A stretch of 50,228 bases of DNA from Bacteroidales bacterium (GTDB lineage: Bacteria > Bacteroidota > Bacteroidia > Bacteroidales > F082): NCBI GenBank assembly GCA_030683155.1, contig JAUXMV010000027.1:1-50228 (forward strand), in the 5' to 3' direction. A model generated the notes under the pieces. It was not told the DNA's origin. It was given only the letters and a program-made list of their open reading frames with translations, and ran no database searches. Made by a program: the position numbers and the translations under genes. The number at the start of each line of letters is the position of its first letter. Position 1 is the first letter of the stretch. This document shows, piece after piece, positions 1 to 8,988 of this stretch.

Positions 1-1
1 T

Positions 2-118
2 GAAACAAATGCTATTGCCGAAGCAGTTAATAGTAAAATACAGAAACTAATATCTTCAAATAATGGAAACAGAGATAAGGATTTCTTCTTCTTTAGACTT
101 AGTCAATTCTATGCCTAG
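2..118 (+). mobile_element. C-terminal tail of an ISAon1/ISL3-like transposase (cut by window edge)
   Basis: An open frame enters from the left edge and gives 38 residues before a TAG at 116-118. Its pattern N-A-x-A-E-x-x-N-x-K-I-Q, then G-N-R-D-x-x-F-F-F-F-R-L and a final YA, matches my memory of the C-terminal end of DDE transposases of the ISAon1/ISL3-like group common in Bacteroidota. The catalytic domain lies outside the window, so I cannot say whether the gene is intact. The IS right end should fall between 119 and about 197, before the next gene, but its inverted repeat cannot be recognised without the left end. A 45-codon reverse-strand frame overlaps it (56-193) and I judge that to be spurious. 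Confidence 0.65.
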
Positions 119-197
119 CACATCAAAATAAGATTTAGCCCGAACAAAACGAAAAGCTGCTGCAAACTCGCGATTTAGTGTTATTTTTGTCATCGTT

Positions 198-1769
198 ATG
201 AAACAGATTGTTAAAAAAATATCTTTAGGGCTTATTGTGATTATTGCGTTGTTGTCAACGACGATTCAAGCACAGCAGCGAACAGTAATTCACGTTGAAC
301 GCGCCCGTATTCAGCGATACGACATTCAGGCAGGAAAAGACATTGAGAAGCTTATTGGAAATGTAATTCTGCGGCAGGATTCAACCTGGTTTTATTGTGA
401 TAGCGCCTATCTGAATGATAAAACGAGGAACTTCGATGCGTTCGGAAAAGTTCATATTAAAGTGAGCGATACTTTAAATATCTATAGCGACCTGCTGAAA
501 TACAATGGAGAAACTCGGGTGGCCGAGCTTTTCGATAACGTAAAAATGATTGATGATTCCACTGTTTTAGAAACCAACTATCTTATCTATAACAGGTTTA
601 CACGCCTCGCAAAATATCCTGACAATGGTGTTATCACAAGCGGACAAAATATCCTGAAAAGCAAAAGAGGTTATTACCGGACTGATCTAAAAGAGTTTTA
701 TTTCGCTAAGGATGTGGAACTTATTAATCCTGACTATACCACTTACACTGATACGATGGTTTATAATACTACGACTGAGATATCATATTTTTTTGGGCCA
801 ACAATCATCAGAGGTAAAGAAAATACAATCTATTGCGAATATGGGTGGTATGACACTGGACGCGACCATGCTCATCTCAGCCAGAAAACAAGCATGAGAA
901 CCAATGAACAACTCATTGAATCTGACGTACTTTTCTATGACCGCAACACCGGATTCGGAGATGCCGCAGGCAATGTGGTTATAACTGATACAACAAACAA
1001 ACTGATTATTAAAGGTGAGGTTGGCAAAATATGGGAAGATGAAGGCCGGTCGTATGTTACTGATCAAGCCTATGTGATTTCTTATGATAAAAACGACAGT
1101 TTGTTTATGCATGCTGATACACTTTTCATGTTTTTTAACGCCGATAGAAAAGCAGAGCGAATGTTGGCCTATTATGGGGTTAGGTTTTACAGGAAAAGTC
1201 TTCAGGGAAAATGTGATTCATTGGCTTATCATATGGCTGATTCAACAATGCGCTTGTATAAAAAACCAGTTCTTTGGTCAGATCAAAACCAATTAACTGC
1301 TGATTCAATGCATGTTGTAACCCGAAACGATCAACTTGATTCTTTGGTAATGTACAACAGCGCTTTTATTGTTTCCCGTGACACAATTAAAGGCTTTAAT
1401 CAGATTAAAGGGAAAAATATGGTGGGTTACTTCGAAGACAATGAACTTGACAGGATTTATGTTGATGGAAATGCACAAACTATTTATTGGGTACGTGAAG
1501 AGGACAAGACGCTGATTGGGATCAATCTTGCCAAATCGAGTACAATGTTAATTAAGCTCGAAGAGAGTGAAATCAAAGGCATTACGTATTATTCAAATCC
1601 AAGCGAAGTGATGTATCCTGAAGAAGAGCTTCCTCCGGAAGAGTCGAAACTCAGGGGTTTTCAATGGCTGGATAAACTGAGACCTTCGGATAAAATGGAT
1701 ATTTTCAGAAGACCTGTTCTTGATGAGCCAACGAAAACAGATGAAAAAACTCCTTCAAAAGTGAAATAG
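198..1769 (+). CDS. OstA-like protein (LptA/OstA-fold periplasmic protein)
   Basis: A 523-residue protein with a clear signal peptide (about residues 1-25, ending near IQAQQ). The rest is a string of short beta-rich units with recurring patterns such as GNVILRQDSTWFYCDSA and Y-N-G-E-T-R-V-A-E-L-F-D-N-V, typical of the OstA/LptA beta-jellyroll family. LptA-type proteins bridge LPS across the periplasm. This long multi-unit form is the Bacteroidota OstA-like protein, whose exact role I regard as inferred. The context supports an LPS role: lptD lies in the same cluster about 2.4 kb away. The ATG at 198 gives the signal peptide and no Shine-Dalgarno is visible. A TAnnTTTG-like box at 182-189 lies so close to the ATG that a transcript from it would be almost leaderless. 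The IS tail ends only 80 nt upstream, so the element may have replaced or supplied its promoter. Confidence 0.85.
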   Translation: MKQIVKKISLGLIVIIALLSTTIQAQQRTVIHVERARIQRYDIQAGKDIEKLIGNVILRQDSTWFYCDSAYLNDKTRNFDAFGKVHIKVSDTLNIYSDLLKYNGETRVAELFDNVKMIDDSTVLETNYLIYNRFTRLAKYPDNGVITSGQNILKSKRGYYRTDLKEFYFAKDVELINPDYTTYTDTMVYNTTTEISYFFGPTIIRGKENTIYCEYGWYDTGRDHAHLSQKTSMRTNEQLIESDVLFYDRNTGFGDAAGNVVITDTTNKLIIKGEVGKIWEDEGRSYVTDQAYVISYDKNDSLFMHADTLFMFFNADRKAERMLAYYGVRFYRKSLQGKCDSLAYHMADSTMRLYKKPVLWSDQNQLTADSMHVVTRNDQLDSLVMYNSAFIVSRDTIKGFNQIKGKNMVGYFEDNELDRIYVDGNAQTIYWVREEDKTLIGINLAKSSTMLIKLEESEIKGITYYSNPSEVMYPEEELPPEESKLRGFQWLDKLRPSDKMDIFRRPVLDEPTKTDEKTPSKVK

Positions 1770-1796
1770 AGTTTTCAGAATTAAAATAAAGTTTGA

Positions 1797-2750
1797 CTAA
1801 AACAAACTAAATTTCACATAGCGTTTTGGGTTCAGGCGCACGTCCTCAAGAAGTTTATTCAATTCTTCTGCCGATTTCTCAAGCTGATAATATAAGGTGT
1901 CATTTTGCATCATTTGCCCCACTGTACCTTGTCCACGGTTGATTGCATCAAGCAGTTTGTTGAGTTCTGCAAGTGAAGCATCGGCGTGCTGAACGACAGA
2001 GCCAATATCAGCCTTGACAAGTGAGTCAGACAAGGCAGCCATGTTACTCAAAATAGTGTTAATCTCACCGTTGTTTTGCTCAAAATTTCGCGTTATAAGC
2101 TCTATATTGTATAGTATAGAAGAAATGCGTGAGCTTTCTGTACTTACAACTGAATCAATGACCAAGGTTGTTCGTTCAAGATTTTGTATTGTTGCCGAAA
2201 CACTTTGAAGACTTGAAAAAATGTTGTCTTTAGCATTTTCGTTAAGGATGGTTTGCAAAATAACAACAAGCGAGTCAACTGAAGAAAGCAGTGTTTCTGC
2301 TTTAATTTTTAATGGAAGTACCTGAGCATTAACCTCATCCATCAAACTTGCTTCAACTGAAGACTTCAAAGTGTCGTTTGGTTGAAGGTAATTCTTAGAT
2401 GTTCCAAGTTGAAGTTCTATTGCTTTGGATCCCATTAAATCTGAACTGAAGATACGAGCAATGCTGTTGTCGGGAACAGGAAATTTTGTTGTAAGTGCGA
2501 TAACAACAATAAGCTTACCGTTTAATGAAGGATGAAAATAAATGTCACGAACTTGCCCAACTCTCAGACCGTTTATAACAACAGGATTTGACCTGATAAG
2601 GCCATTCACCTGATCATATTCAACAAAATAAAGTTGTTCTTTGTTAAAAACATCTTTTCCTTTAAGGAAGTTAAAGCCCCAAATAAATAAAACCAGTGCT
2701 AAAACAAAAGAAAGAGCTACTGTGTATACTTTTCTGTTTTTTAAAGTCAT
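1797..2750 (-). CDS. MlaD/MCE-domain membrane-anchored protein
   Basis: A 317-residue protein with one N-terminal membrane anchor (about residues 8-28), followed by an MCE domain at roughly 36-115 (V-N-G-L-x-x-x-x-P-V-V-I-N-G-L-R-V-G-Q-V). A long helical region up to about 300 looks like coiled coil. MCE proteins such as MlaD form the periplasmic lipid-binding ring of ABC transporters that move phospholipids between the inner and outer membranes. The permease and ATPase partners (MlaE, MlaF) are not in this window. The gene lies 88 nt downstream of the amidase on the same strand and probably shares its transcript. It converges with the OstA-like gene across a 27-nt gap. Confidence 0.85.
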   Translation of the reverse strand: MTLKNRKVYTVALSFVLALVLFIWGFNFLKGKDVFNKEQLYFVEYDQVNGLIRSNPVVINGLRVGQVRDIYFHPSLNGKLIVVIALTTKFPVPDNSIARIFSSDLMGSKAIELQLGTSKNYLQPNDTLKSSVEASLMDEVNAQVLPLKIKAETLLSSVDSLVVILQTILNENAKDNIFSSLQSVSATIQNLERTTLVIDSVVSTESSRISSILYNIELITRNFEQNNGEINTILSNMAALSDSLVKADIGSVVQHADASLAELNKLLDAINRGQGTVGQMMQNDTLYYQLEKSAEELNKLLEDVRLNPKRYVKFSLF

Positions 2751-2838
2751 TTGATAAAAGTTGTATTGTAAATCACCATAATTTGATGGCTGAAAATGCT
2801 CAACAAAGATACTACAAAGGATATGACTGCGTCAAATA

Positions 2839-4098
2839 TCATTTTTTAAGTTTTGCTGCTTCATCAATGCGTATGCGTTGTCCGTTATAAAAAGCGACAA
2901 CAAAAGCATCGTCATAACCATTTTTTCGCATGCGACTCTGATGTGCCGAGGCATCATTGAAACTTGTAAAATTACCAGATGTGTATTTGTGAAGTCCATC
3001 ATGAAAATAAACTTCTGGTTGTGTAATCTTACTAAACCTGCTGTCGTTGAGGGGTATTTCACGTGGAAATGTGGCAAACTGCACCTTATATATTACTTCA
3101 TTTTTGATTTGTTGTGATGCAGTTGACTCCGTTGGTTTAACTGAATTGTTATTGCCAGATGTTGCTTGATTTGGCGTAGAAGAAGGTTTGCTGGCCTGCG
3201 ATATTTCTTGTGGCTTTTGGGTTAATACTTCTTCCCATTCGGGAGTAAGTTTTGGTGGAACAGCATTTTCTCGTTCATACTGAATTTTATATTCGCGAAA
3301 GGCTCTGTATATTGCTGATGCCATATAAACTTTTCCTTCTTCAGACATGAGAAATTCCTCTTCTGCCGGATTGGTAATGAAGCCTAGCTCAACAAGTATG
3401 CTGGGCATTGCTGTGCGATACAGCACCCAAAAACCAGCTTGCTGTACGCTCCTGTCTTTTCGTCCAACCCTTTTTGTAAACTGTTCCTGAACCTTTTGTG
3501 CAAGCTGAATACTTTGGGTTTTATTTTGACTTTGATAGAGTGATAATGCAATATAGGCAGCAGTGCTGTTGGGGTCGAAACCACCATATTCTTCGCTGTT
3601 ATTGTCTTCAAGCAAAATGGCGGCATTTTCAAGTTTTGCAACTTCCAGGTTGGCCTGTGTCCGATGTTCCCCCATCACAAAAGTTTCAGCACCGTAAACT
3701 TTTGTGTCTTTTACGGCATTGCAATGAATGGAAATAAATACATCAGCATTATTCTCGTTTGCAATAGTAGCGCGCCTGTGAACTTCTACAAATTCATCTC
3801 TGCTTCGTGTGTAAATAACTTTCACATCCGGCAGGTTTTGTTTGATATAACTTCCTGTTTTCAAAGCAACATCAAGCACAATGTCTTTTTCTTTTGATTT
3901 TTTTCCAACTGCTCCTGGATCTCTGCCACCATGTCCGGCATCAATGACAACAGTCCGAATTTTACTGCCTTTTTGAGCATTGACATTTGAATTGAAACCA
4001 AATACCAAAAACAGCACAACAAAGAGGCTTAGCATACGTTCAACAGTTGTCACGCGGTCATTCACTTTTTGAAAGTATATTTGCAGACGGAAATTCAT
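2839..4098 (-). CDS. N-acetylmuramoyl-L-alanine amidase (Amidase_3) with C-terminal SPOR-like domain
   Basis: Cleaves the amide bond between N-acetylmuramic acid and the stem peptide in peptidoglycan. Counted from the ATG at 4098, the protein (419 aa) has a hydrophobic N-terminal signal segment (about 22-41), then an Amidase_3 domain with the zinc ligands His56 (IDAGHGGRDPG), Glu70 (KEKD) and His125 (SIHCNA) and the catalytic Glu237 (SILVELGF). All four are present. A Pro/Ser/Gln-rich linker (about 290-330) leads to a C-terminal region that resembles a SPOR peptidoglycan-binding domain. A TTG two codons upstream (4104) is possible, but ATG is preferred. A reverse-strand TAATTTTG box at 4113-4120 would start transcription just before this ATG. 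It is divergent from lptD. Confidence 0.9.
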   Translation of the reverse strand: MNFRLQIYFQKVNDRVTTVERMLSLFVVLFLVFGFNSNVNAQKGSKIRTVVIDAGHGGRDPGAVGKKSKEKDIVLDVALKTGSYIKQNLPDVKVIYTRSRDEFVEVHRRATIANENNADVFISIHCNAVKDTKVYGAETFVMGEHRTQANLEVAKLENAAILLEDNNSEEYGGFDPNSTAAYIALSLYQSQNKTQSIQLAQKVQEQFTKRVGRKDRSVQQAGFWVLYRTAMPSILVELGFITNPAEEEFLMSEEGKVYMASAIYRAFREYKIQYERENAVPPKLTPEWEEVLTQKPQEISQASKPSSTPNQATSGNNNSVKPTESTASQQIKNEVIYKVQFATFPREIPLNDSRFSKITQPEVYFHDGLHKYTSGNFTSFNDASAHQSRMRKNGYDDAFVVAFYNGQRIRIDEAAKLKK

Positions 4099-4112
4099 AA
4101 TCAAAATCTGAA

Positions 4113-4120
4113 CAAAATTA
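4113..4120 (-). promoter_or_regulatory. Candidate -7 box of the amidase promoter
   Basis: On the minus strand this reads TAATTTTG, a match to the Bacteroidota -7 consensus TAnnTTTG. No clear TTG was found at the usual spacing upstream. It lies within the 35-bp gap between the amidase ATG (4098) and the lptD start (4134), so both genes must share very little regulatory DNA. Confidence 0.4.
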
Positions 4121-4133
4121 ATCTATAACCACA

Positions 4134-6854
4134 TTGGCAGTGCATTCTCTTCAGACATTTTTTTCAACAAAGCTTTTGCTGATAGCAATGTCTGTGTTTT
4201 TGAATTTCTTTTATACCTTAGATACATCTGCCGAAAAAATGGCTTCAGCTAGTGTTAACGCAAACAAAACCGACTTAGTATTTTCACTGCAGAATGTTGA
4301 ATCAAAACAAATTAGTGCTTTTGAGACAGAAAAAGACACTTTGCCTCAACCAACTTCAGATACTATAATAGTGTCAGATACTCTTGTCAAAAAAGCCAAA
4401 CGGATGCTTGAATCCAAAGTTGAGCGTTCGGCCCAGGATTCAATCGTACAGGACCTTAAAAATCGAAAAGTTTACCTCTATGGTAACGCCATGGTTAATT
4501 ATGGCGATATAAAACTTGAAGCAGCATACATTGAATTTAGTTTTGAAACCAATCAGGTGTATGCGCGGGGAGTAGAGGATTCAACAGGAAAAATTATTGG
4601 AATGCCGATATTTACAGACAAAACCCAAACTTTCGAATCAAAAGAACTAAATTATAATTTTGATTCGAAAAAAGGAATTATCAGCAGTGTTGTAACAGAG
4701 GATGGTCAAGGTTTTCTGCATGGTACCAGAGTGAAGAAAATGGCAGATAATTCAATCAATATCCGTTCTGGCGCATATACAACCTGCAACGATAAAAGTC
4801 ATCCCCATTTTGAGTTTCGCTTTGGAAAATCAAAAGTTATTCCTGACAATAAAATTATCACCGGACCAGCTTATCTTGTTATCGAGGGGATGCCTACTCC
4901 TCTGGCATTGCCTTTTGGTATGTTTCCTAATAAAAGTGGTCAACGCTCCGGAATACGCATTCCCACCTACGGAGAGTCAAATAACCGTGGTTTTTATTTT
5001 GAGAATGGCGGTTATTATCTTGCGATCAACGAAAACATGGATCTGGATATTCTTGGCGATATTTATACACGGGGCAGTTGGGCAGTTAAACCAACTTTGC
5101 GCTATATCAAAAGATATAAGTACAGTGGCAACCTAAATACTAGTTATGCCATCAATATCACAGGTGCTGAAGGGGCTGCAGATTATGCCAAAAGCAGAGA
5201 CTTCAGAATACGCTGGACACATCGTCAAGACCCAAAAGCCCGTCCTACGGGGAGGTTTAGTGCCGATGTGAATATTGTGAGCAGCAATTTCAATAATTTC
5301 AATCCTACTTCGACCACCGATTATCTTAGCAATGAATTAAGTTCATCTATTGCCTACCAAACCAATTGGAACAATAAGTATTTTCTTACCATGAATGCCA
5401 GACACAGGCAAAACACAAAAACAAAAGTGGTTGAAGTTACACTGCCCGAACTTACCTTCAACACCAACAGGATGAATCCTTTGAAAAGAAAAAACAGTAT
5501 TGGTAAACCGCGTTGGTATGAGGAGCTGAATGTTGGATACACCATGAGTGCACGCAACAGTATCAACCTGCCGGATAGCTTGCTTTTTAAGCCCGGCGCA
5601 ATGAAACAGTTAAAAAATGGTATACAGCACAGCATTCCGGTAAATTTGCCACTTAAGGTGTTGAAGCATTTTTCTTTGACCAATTCCATCAACTTTACCG
5701 ACAGGATGTACTTCAGTTCTCAGAAAAGATTCTGGTCAAATGATACAATTTTCAAAGGCAACGACACCATTGTAGGTTTCCTGAAAACTGATACCTTACA
5801 GGGTTTCAACAATGTTCTTGATTATAATTTATCGACCAATCTTTCAACAAAAGTTTACGGAATGGTTGCCTTCAAGAAGGGGCCTGTACGCGCTATAAGA
5901 CATGTTGTTACACCAAGAGTTGGGTTCAGTTATACACCAAAATTTTCTGATCCTTCATGGGGCTATTATGATAGCTATATTGATGGCAATGGTTTGGAAC
6001 AGATTTATTCCAAATATGAGGGCGCTATCTATGGATCACCTCCAAAAGACAAATCAGGCCGCATCAATTTTGGCTTAAGCAATAATCTTGAGATAAAGGT
6101 CAGATCGCGAAAGGATACCATTTCGGGCATGAAAAAAGTTGTGTTAATCGAAGATCTTTCGCTTACAGGAAGTTATGATATGTCAAGAGATTCGCTCAAC
6201 CTTTCATACATCACCATGAATGGACGCACCCGTTTGTTGAAAAACCTGAATATCCAGTATTCCAGCAGTTGGGATCCTTATGTGCTTGATTCCAATGGCC
6301 GCCAGATCAACAAATTTGAATGGGATGAAAATCGCCGCTTTCTCCGTCAAAATCAGGCAACCTGGAACTTCGGTGCCAGTTGGAATCTAAGTCAGAAAGA
6401 TTTTGCGAAAGCAGCCCCAAAACAAGTTGAACGGGCACCAACGATGGCTTCACAGGCTGAATTGCAGGAAATAGAACAAAATCCGGAAGATTACATTGAT
6501 TGGAGCATTCCATGGTCGCTTTCGATAAATTATAATCTGCGCTACTCAAACAATATCTCATACAGAGATTTTATGCGGGATGACGATAGAAAGGTCGTTC
6601 AGACTTTAGGGTTTTCGGGAGAAATAAATGTTACACCAAAATGGAAACTGACCGCACAATCGGGATGGGATTTTGAAGCAAACGGGCTCTCCTATACTTC
6701 CATTAACATTTATCGCGACCTGCACTGCTGGGAGATGCGCTTTAGCTGGATTCCACTTGGTTTTCGCAAAAGCTGGAATTTCTCACTTAATGTCAAAGCA
6801 ACTGTATTGCAGGACCTGAAACTTAACAAAAAGAAGGATTTCAGAGATATATAA
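4134..6854 (+). CDS. lptD: LPS-assembly outer-membrane protein LptD
   Basis: Inserts lipopolysaccharide into the outer leaflet of the outer membrane. The 906-residue length is in the usual range for Bacteroidota LptD. Residues about 110-200 form an OstA/LptA-like periplasmic part (LYGNAMVNYGDIKLEAAYIE). Around 244-265 comes the conserved segment with GMPTPLALPFGMFP, then a long beta-barrel with alternating aromatic strands to the C-terminus. The reading frame opens with TTG at 4134. GTG at 4140 and ATG at 4188 are alternatives, but the ATG would remove the lysine-bearing part of the signal sequence (FFSTKLLLIAMSVFLNFF), so I keep an upstream start. The partner LptE was not recognised here. 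It diverges from the amidase and sits with the OstA-like and MCE genes in an envelope cluster. Confidence 0.88.
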   Translation: MAVHSLQTFFSTKLLLIAMSVFLNFFYTLDTSAEKMASASVNANKTDLVFSLQNVESKQISAFETEKDTLPQPTSDTIIVSDTLVKKAKRMLESKVERSAQDSIVQDLKNRKVYLYGNAMVNYGDIKLEAAYIEFSFETNQVYARGVEDSTGKIIGMPIFTDKTQTFESKELNYNFDSKKGIISSVVTEDGQGFLHGTRVKKMADNSINIRSGAYTTCNDKSHPHFEFRFGKSKVIPDNKIITGPAYLVIEGMPTPLALPFGMFPNKSGQRSGIRIPTYGESNNRGFYFENGGYYLAINENMDLDILGDIYTRGSWAVKPTLRYIKRYKYSGNLNTSYAINITGAEGAADYAKSRDFRIRWTHRQDPKARPTGRFSADVNIVSSNFNNFNPTSTTDYLSNELSSSIAYQTNWNNKYFLTMNARHRQNTKTKVVEVTLPELTFNTNRMNPLKRKNSIGKPRWYEELNVGYTMSARNSINLPDSLLFKPGAMKQLKNGIQHSIPVNLPLKVLKHFSLTNSINFTDRMYFSSQKRFWSNDTIFKGNDTIVGFLKTDTLQGFNNVLDYNLSTNLSTKVYGMVAFKKGPVRAIRHVVTPRVGFSYTPKFSDPSWGYYDSYIDGNGLEQIYSKYEGAIYGSPPKDKSGRINFGLSNNLEIKVRSRKDTISGMKKVVLIEDLSLTGSYDMSRDSLNLSYITMNGRTRLLKNLNIQYSSSWDPYVLDSNGRQINKFEWDENRRFLRQNQATWNFGASWNLSQKDFAKAAPKQVERAPTMASQAELQEIEQNPEDYIDWSIPWSLSINYNLRYSNNISYRDFMRDDDRKVVQTLGFSGEINVTPKWKLTAQSGWDFEANGLSYTSINIYRDLHCWEMRFSWIPLGFRKSWNFSLNVKATVLQDLKLNKKKDFRDI

Positions 6855-6941
6855 GCACTGGTAAATTGTAATTTAGCATGACTAAAATTCTAAAAATGCA
6901 TTTCAACATCATTTTCTGACGCATTCAAGAATGATTGTTCC

Positions 6942-6949
6942 TACTTTTG
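6942..6949 (+). promoter_or_regulatory. Candidate -7 box for meaB
   Basis: TACTTTTG matches TAnnTTTG and lies 12 nt before the ATG at 6962. It would make the extended frame that opens with TTG at 6935 untranslatable at its 5' end and so supports the ATG. No good -33 TTG was found. Confidence 0.4.
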
Positions 6950-6961
6950 GTAACTGAAAAA

Positions 6962-8077
6962 ATGGAAAACGAAAACACTTTTAATTCGGCCTTAAAGGTA
7001 AATGAAGGAATCAGTCAACCCGAGGCATTGAATCAAGCGGCTATTGAAAGGCTGAAATCTCAAAAAAGAAATATTTTGCCCTCAAATCAGTATATCGAAG
7101 GTATATTGCGTGGAGATATTGTTATGCTGAGCAAGGCTATAACATTGATTGAAAGTTCATTGCCAGAGCATCAGCAAGTGGCACAGGAAGTAATTGCTTC
7201 ATGTCTTCCGCACGCTGGTAACGCCCTCAGATTAGGTATTACAGGTGTGCCAGGTGCTGGCAAAAGTACATTTATTGAGGCTTTGGGAATGTATCTTACA
7301 CAGAAAGGCCATAAGATAGCTGTGTTGGCGATTGATCCCAGCAGTCAGCGCTCGAAAGGCAGTATTTTAGGAGATAAAACCCGCATGGAGCAACTGGCGA
7401 ATCATCCCAATGCATATATCCGGCCATCTGCTTCCGCAGGAACATTGGGCGGTGTAGCCCGAAAAACACGTGAAAGCATCATCCTTTGTGAAGCCGCCGG
7501 TTTCGACACATTATTTGTTGAGACAGTAGGAGTAGGGCAATCAGAAACGGCGGTGCATTCAATGGTTGATTTTTTTCTCCTGATTCTTATCAGTGGCGCC
7601 GGAGATGAGCTTCAGGGTATTAAACGCGGTATCATGGAAATGGCAGATGGCATCGTTGTAAATAAAGCTGATGGCGACAATATTCAAAGAGCAAACCGGG
7701 CAAAAGCTGAGTGCGAAAATGCCCTCCATCTTTTTCCTTCCGCTGAATCTGGCATAAATCCTAAGGTGTTAACTTGCTCATCACTTGAAAATTCTAACAT
7801 TGATGGAGTGTGGCAAATGATAACTGATTTTATTTCAGCAACGCGTGAAAACGGTTTTCTTGAGCACAAACGCCTCAGTCAGGCTGTGGCAATTATGCAC
7901 GATAGCATACAGGACGATCTCAAGCGAAATTTTTATAACAACCTTGAAGTTGCAAAACATCTTCATGAAATAGAAAAAGAAATCGCAACCCAAAAAATGA
8001 GTTCTTATATTGGTGCATCGAAATTATTGGAAATCTATTTTGGAAGTTTGAAGAGCAATGGACAAAAAAAGGAATAG
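6962..8077 (+). CDS. meaB: MeaB/ArgK-type GTPase, methylmalonyl-CoA mutase chaperone
   Basis: A G3E-family GTPase that guards and reloads B12-dependent methylmalonyl-CoA mutase. From the ATG at 6962 the protein has 371 residues, with Walker A GVPGAGKS at about 95-102, the switch segment IDPSSQRSKGSILGDKTRM, then ETVGVGQSE and the guanine-specificity motif NKAD. These are the full family signatures. The C-terminal helical arm used for dimerisation is present. A longer TTG-initiated version (from 6935) overlaps a candidate promoter and is less likely. The mutase genes are not in this window. The 3' flank leads into the ribosomal protein operon. Confidence 0.93.
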   Translation: MENENTFNSALKVNEGISQPEALNQAAIERLKSQKRNILPSNQYIEGILRGDIVMLSKAITLIESSLPEHQQVAQEVIASCLPHAGNALRLGITGVPGAGKSTFIEALGMYLTQKGHKIAVLAIDPSSQRSKGSILGDKTRMEQLANHPNAYIRPSASAGTLGGVARKTRESIILCEAAGFDTLFVETVGVGQSETAVHSMVDFFLLILISGAGDELQGIKRGIMEMADGIVVNKADGDNIQRANRAKAECENALHLFPSAESGINPKVLTCSSLENSNIDGVWQMITDFISATRENGFLEHKRLSQAVAIMHDSIQDDLKRNFYNNLEVAKHLHEIEKEIATQKMSSYIGASKLLEIYFGSLKSNGQKKE

Positions 8078-8239
8078 ATCAATAAATCATTACTATTTTA
8101 AACCATTTTATCAGTTTTTGTAAGAAATAATTATTGTAGGGTTGGCCAATACAAAAGCAATCCATAGGTTTATTTAATGAGGATTCCAGCAGTTAAAAAC
8201 AAAACGGAATCTAAAATAACCTGAAAGGCAACAAAGTGC

Positions 8240-8269
8240 TTGCAGATTAAAAAAGAATATGTACTTTTG
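8240..8269 (+). promoter_or_regulatory. Promoter of the rpsF-rpsR-rplI operon
   Basis: TTG at 8240-8242, a 19-nt spacer, then TACTTTTG at 8262-8269. This is a full match to the Bacteroidota primary sigma-factor promoter. Transcription should start near 8276, leaving about 38 nt before rpsF. The leader is AT-rich, with no visible S6-S18 autoregulatory hairpin. Confidence 0.75.
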
Positions 8270-8313
8270 CACTCCATTTTAGAAATCAATTCATTACTAA
8301 CAAATTTTTAATT

Positions 8314-8670
8314 ATGAACCAGTACGAAACCGTTTTCATTGTAACTCCCGTTTTGTCTGAAGAACAGATGAAGGAAGCGGTAAAAAAGTATCAGGAATTC
8401 CTGAAAGACAATGGTGCTGAAATCGTCCACGAGGAGCACTGGGGCATGCGAAAGCTGGCCTATCCTATCCAGAAAAAATCAACCGGATTTTACCATTTGG
8501 TAGAATTCAGAAATGATGGCAAGCTAATTGCCGAGCTGGAAACACAACTCAAACGCGATGAGCGCATCATCCGTTTCCTGACCGTAAAACTCGATAAACA
8601 TGCTGTTGCATACAACGAGAAAAAGCGTAAAAAGGTAAGGGATGCCGCAAAAGATCAAGCGCAAGCTTAA
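8314..8670 (+). CDS. rpsF: 30S ribosomal protein bS6
   Basis: 118 residues, starting [18 protein letters not shown], with the bS6 signature [14 protein letters not shown] at about 43-56 and the conserved strand FYHLVEFR. The C-terminal basic tail ([16 protein letters not shown]) is typical. bS6 binds bS18 in the central domain of the small subunit. It is the first gene of the rpsF-rpsR-rplI operon, with its own consensus promoter. The next start is 34 nt after its stop. Confidence 0.97.
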   Translation: MNQYETVFIVTPVLSEEQMKEAVKKYQEFLKDNGAEIVHEEHWGMRKLAYPIQKKSTGFYHLVEFRNDGKLIAELETQLKRDERIIRFLTVKLDKHAVAYNEKKRKKVRDAAKDQAQA

Positions 8671-8704
8671 GCTTGTTATTCAGTAACCATTAAAATCTAA
8701 AGCA

Positions 8705-8974
8705 ATGGCTCAAGGAAATTCGGAAATTAAATATTTGACTCCGATTGCAGTTGACACTAAAAAGAAAAAATACTGCAGGTTCAAAAAAAATCGCATCAAG
8801 TTTATTGACTACAAGGATGCTGACTTTCTGTTGAAGTTCGTGAACGAGCAAGGCAAATTGTTGCCACGCCGCATCACAGGTACTTCAACTAAATACCAGA
8901 AAAAAGTTGCACAGGCTGTGAAAAGAGCCCGTCATCTTTCGTTAATGCCATACGTAGCTGACTTACTTAAATAG
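8705..8974 (+). CDS. rpsR: 30S ribosomal protein bS18
   Basis: 89 residues, with a central [20 protein letters not shown] and the hallmark [20 protein letters not shown] followed by [10 protein letters not shown]. Both are diagnostic of bS18. The N-terminus is slightly extended. It forms a heterodimer with bS6 on 16S rRNA and is cotranscribed with rpsF and rplI. A 14-nt gap carrying a strong Shine-Dalgarno separates it from rplI. Confidence 0.97.
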   Translation: MAQGNSEIKYLTPIAVDTKKKKYCRFKKNRIKFIDYKDADFLLKFVNEQGKLLPRRITGTSTKYQKKVAQAVKRARHLSLMPYVADLLK

Positions 8975-8982
8975 AGGAGGAG
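8975..8982 (+). promoter_or_regulatory. Strong Shine-Dalgarno of rplI
   Basis: AGGAGGAG lies 6 nt before the rplI ATG at 8989. Nearly all other genes in the window lack such a site, as is usual in Bacteroidota, so this one stands out. Confidence 0.7.
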
Positions 8983-8988
8983 AAAAAC

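Noticed and set aside
56-193. A 45-codon reverse-strand frame overlapping the transposase tail
   Set aside because: It overlaps the better-supported transposase end in the opposite direction and matches no family I know.
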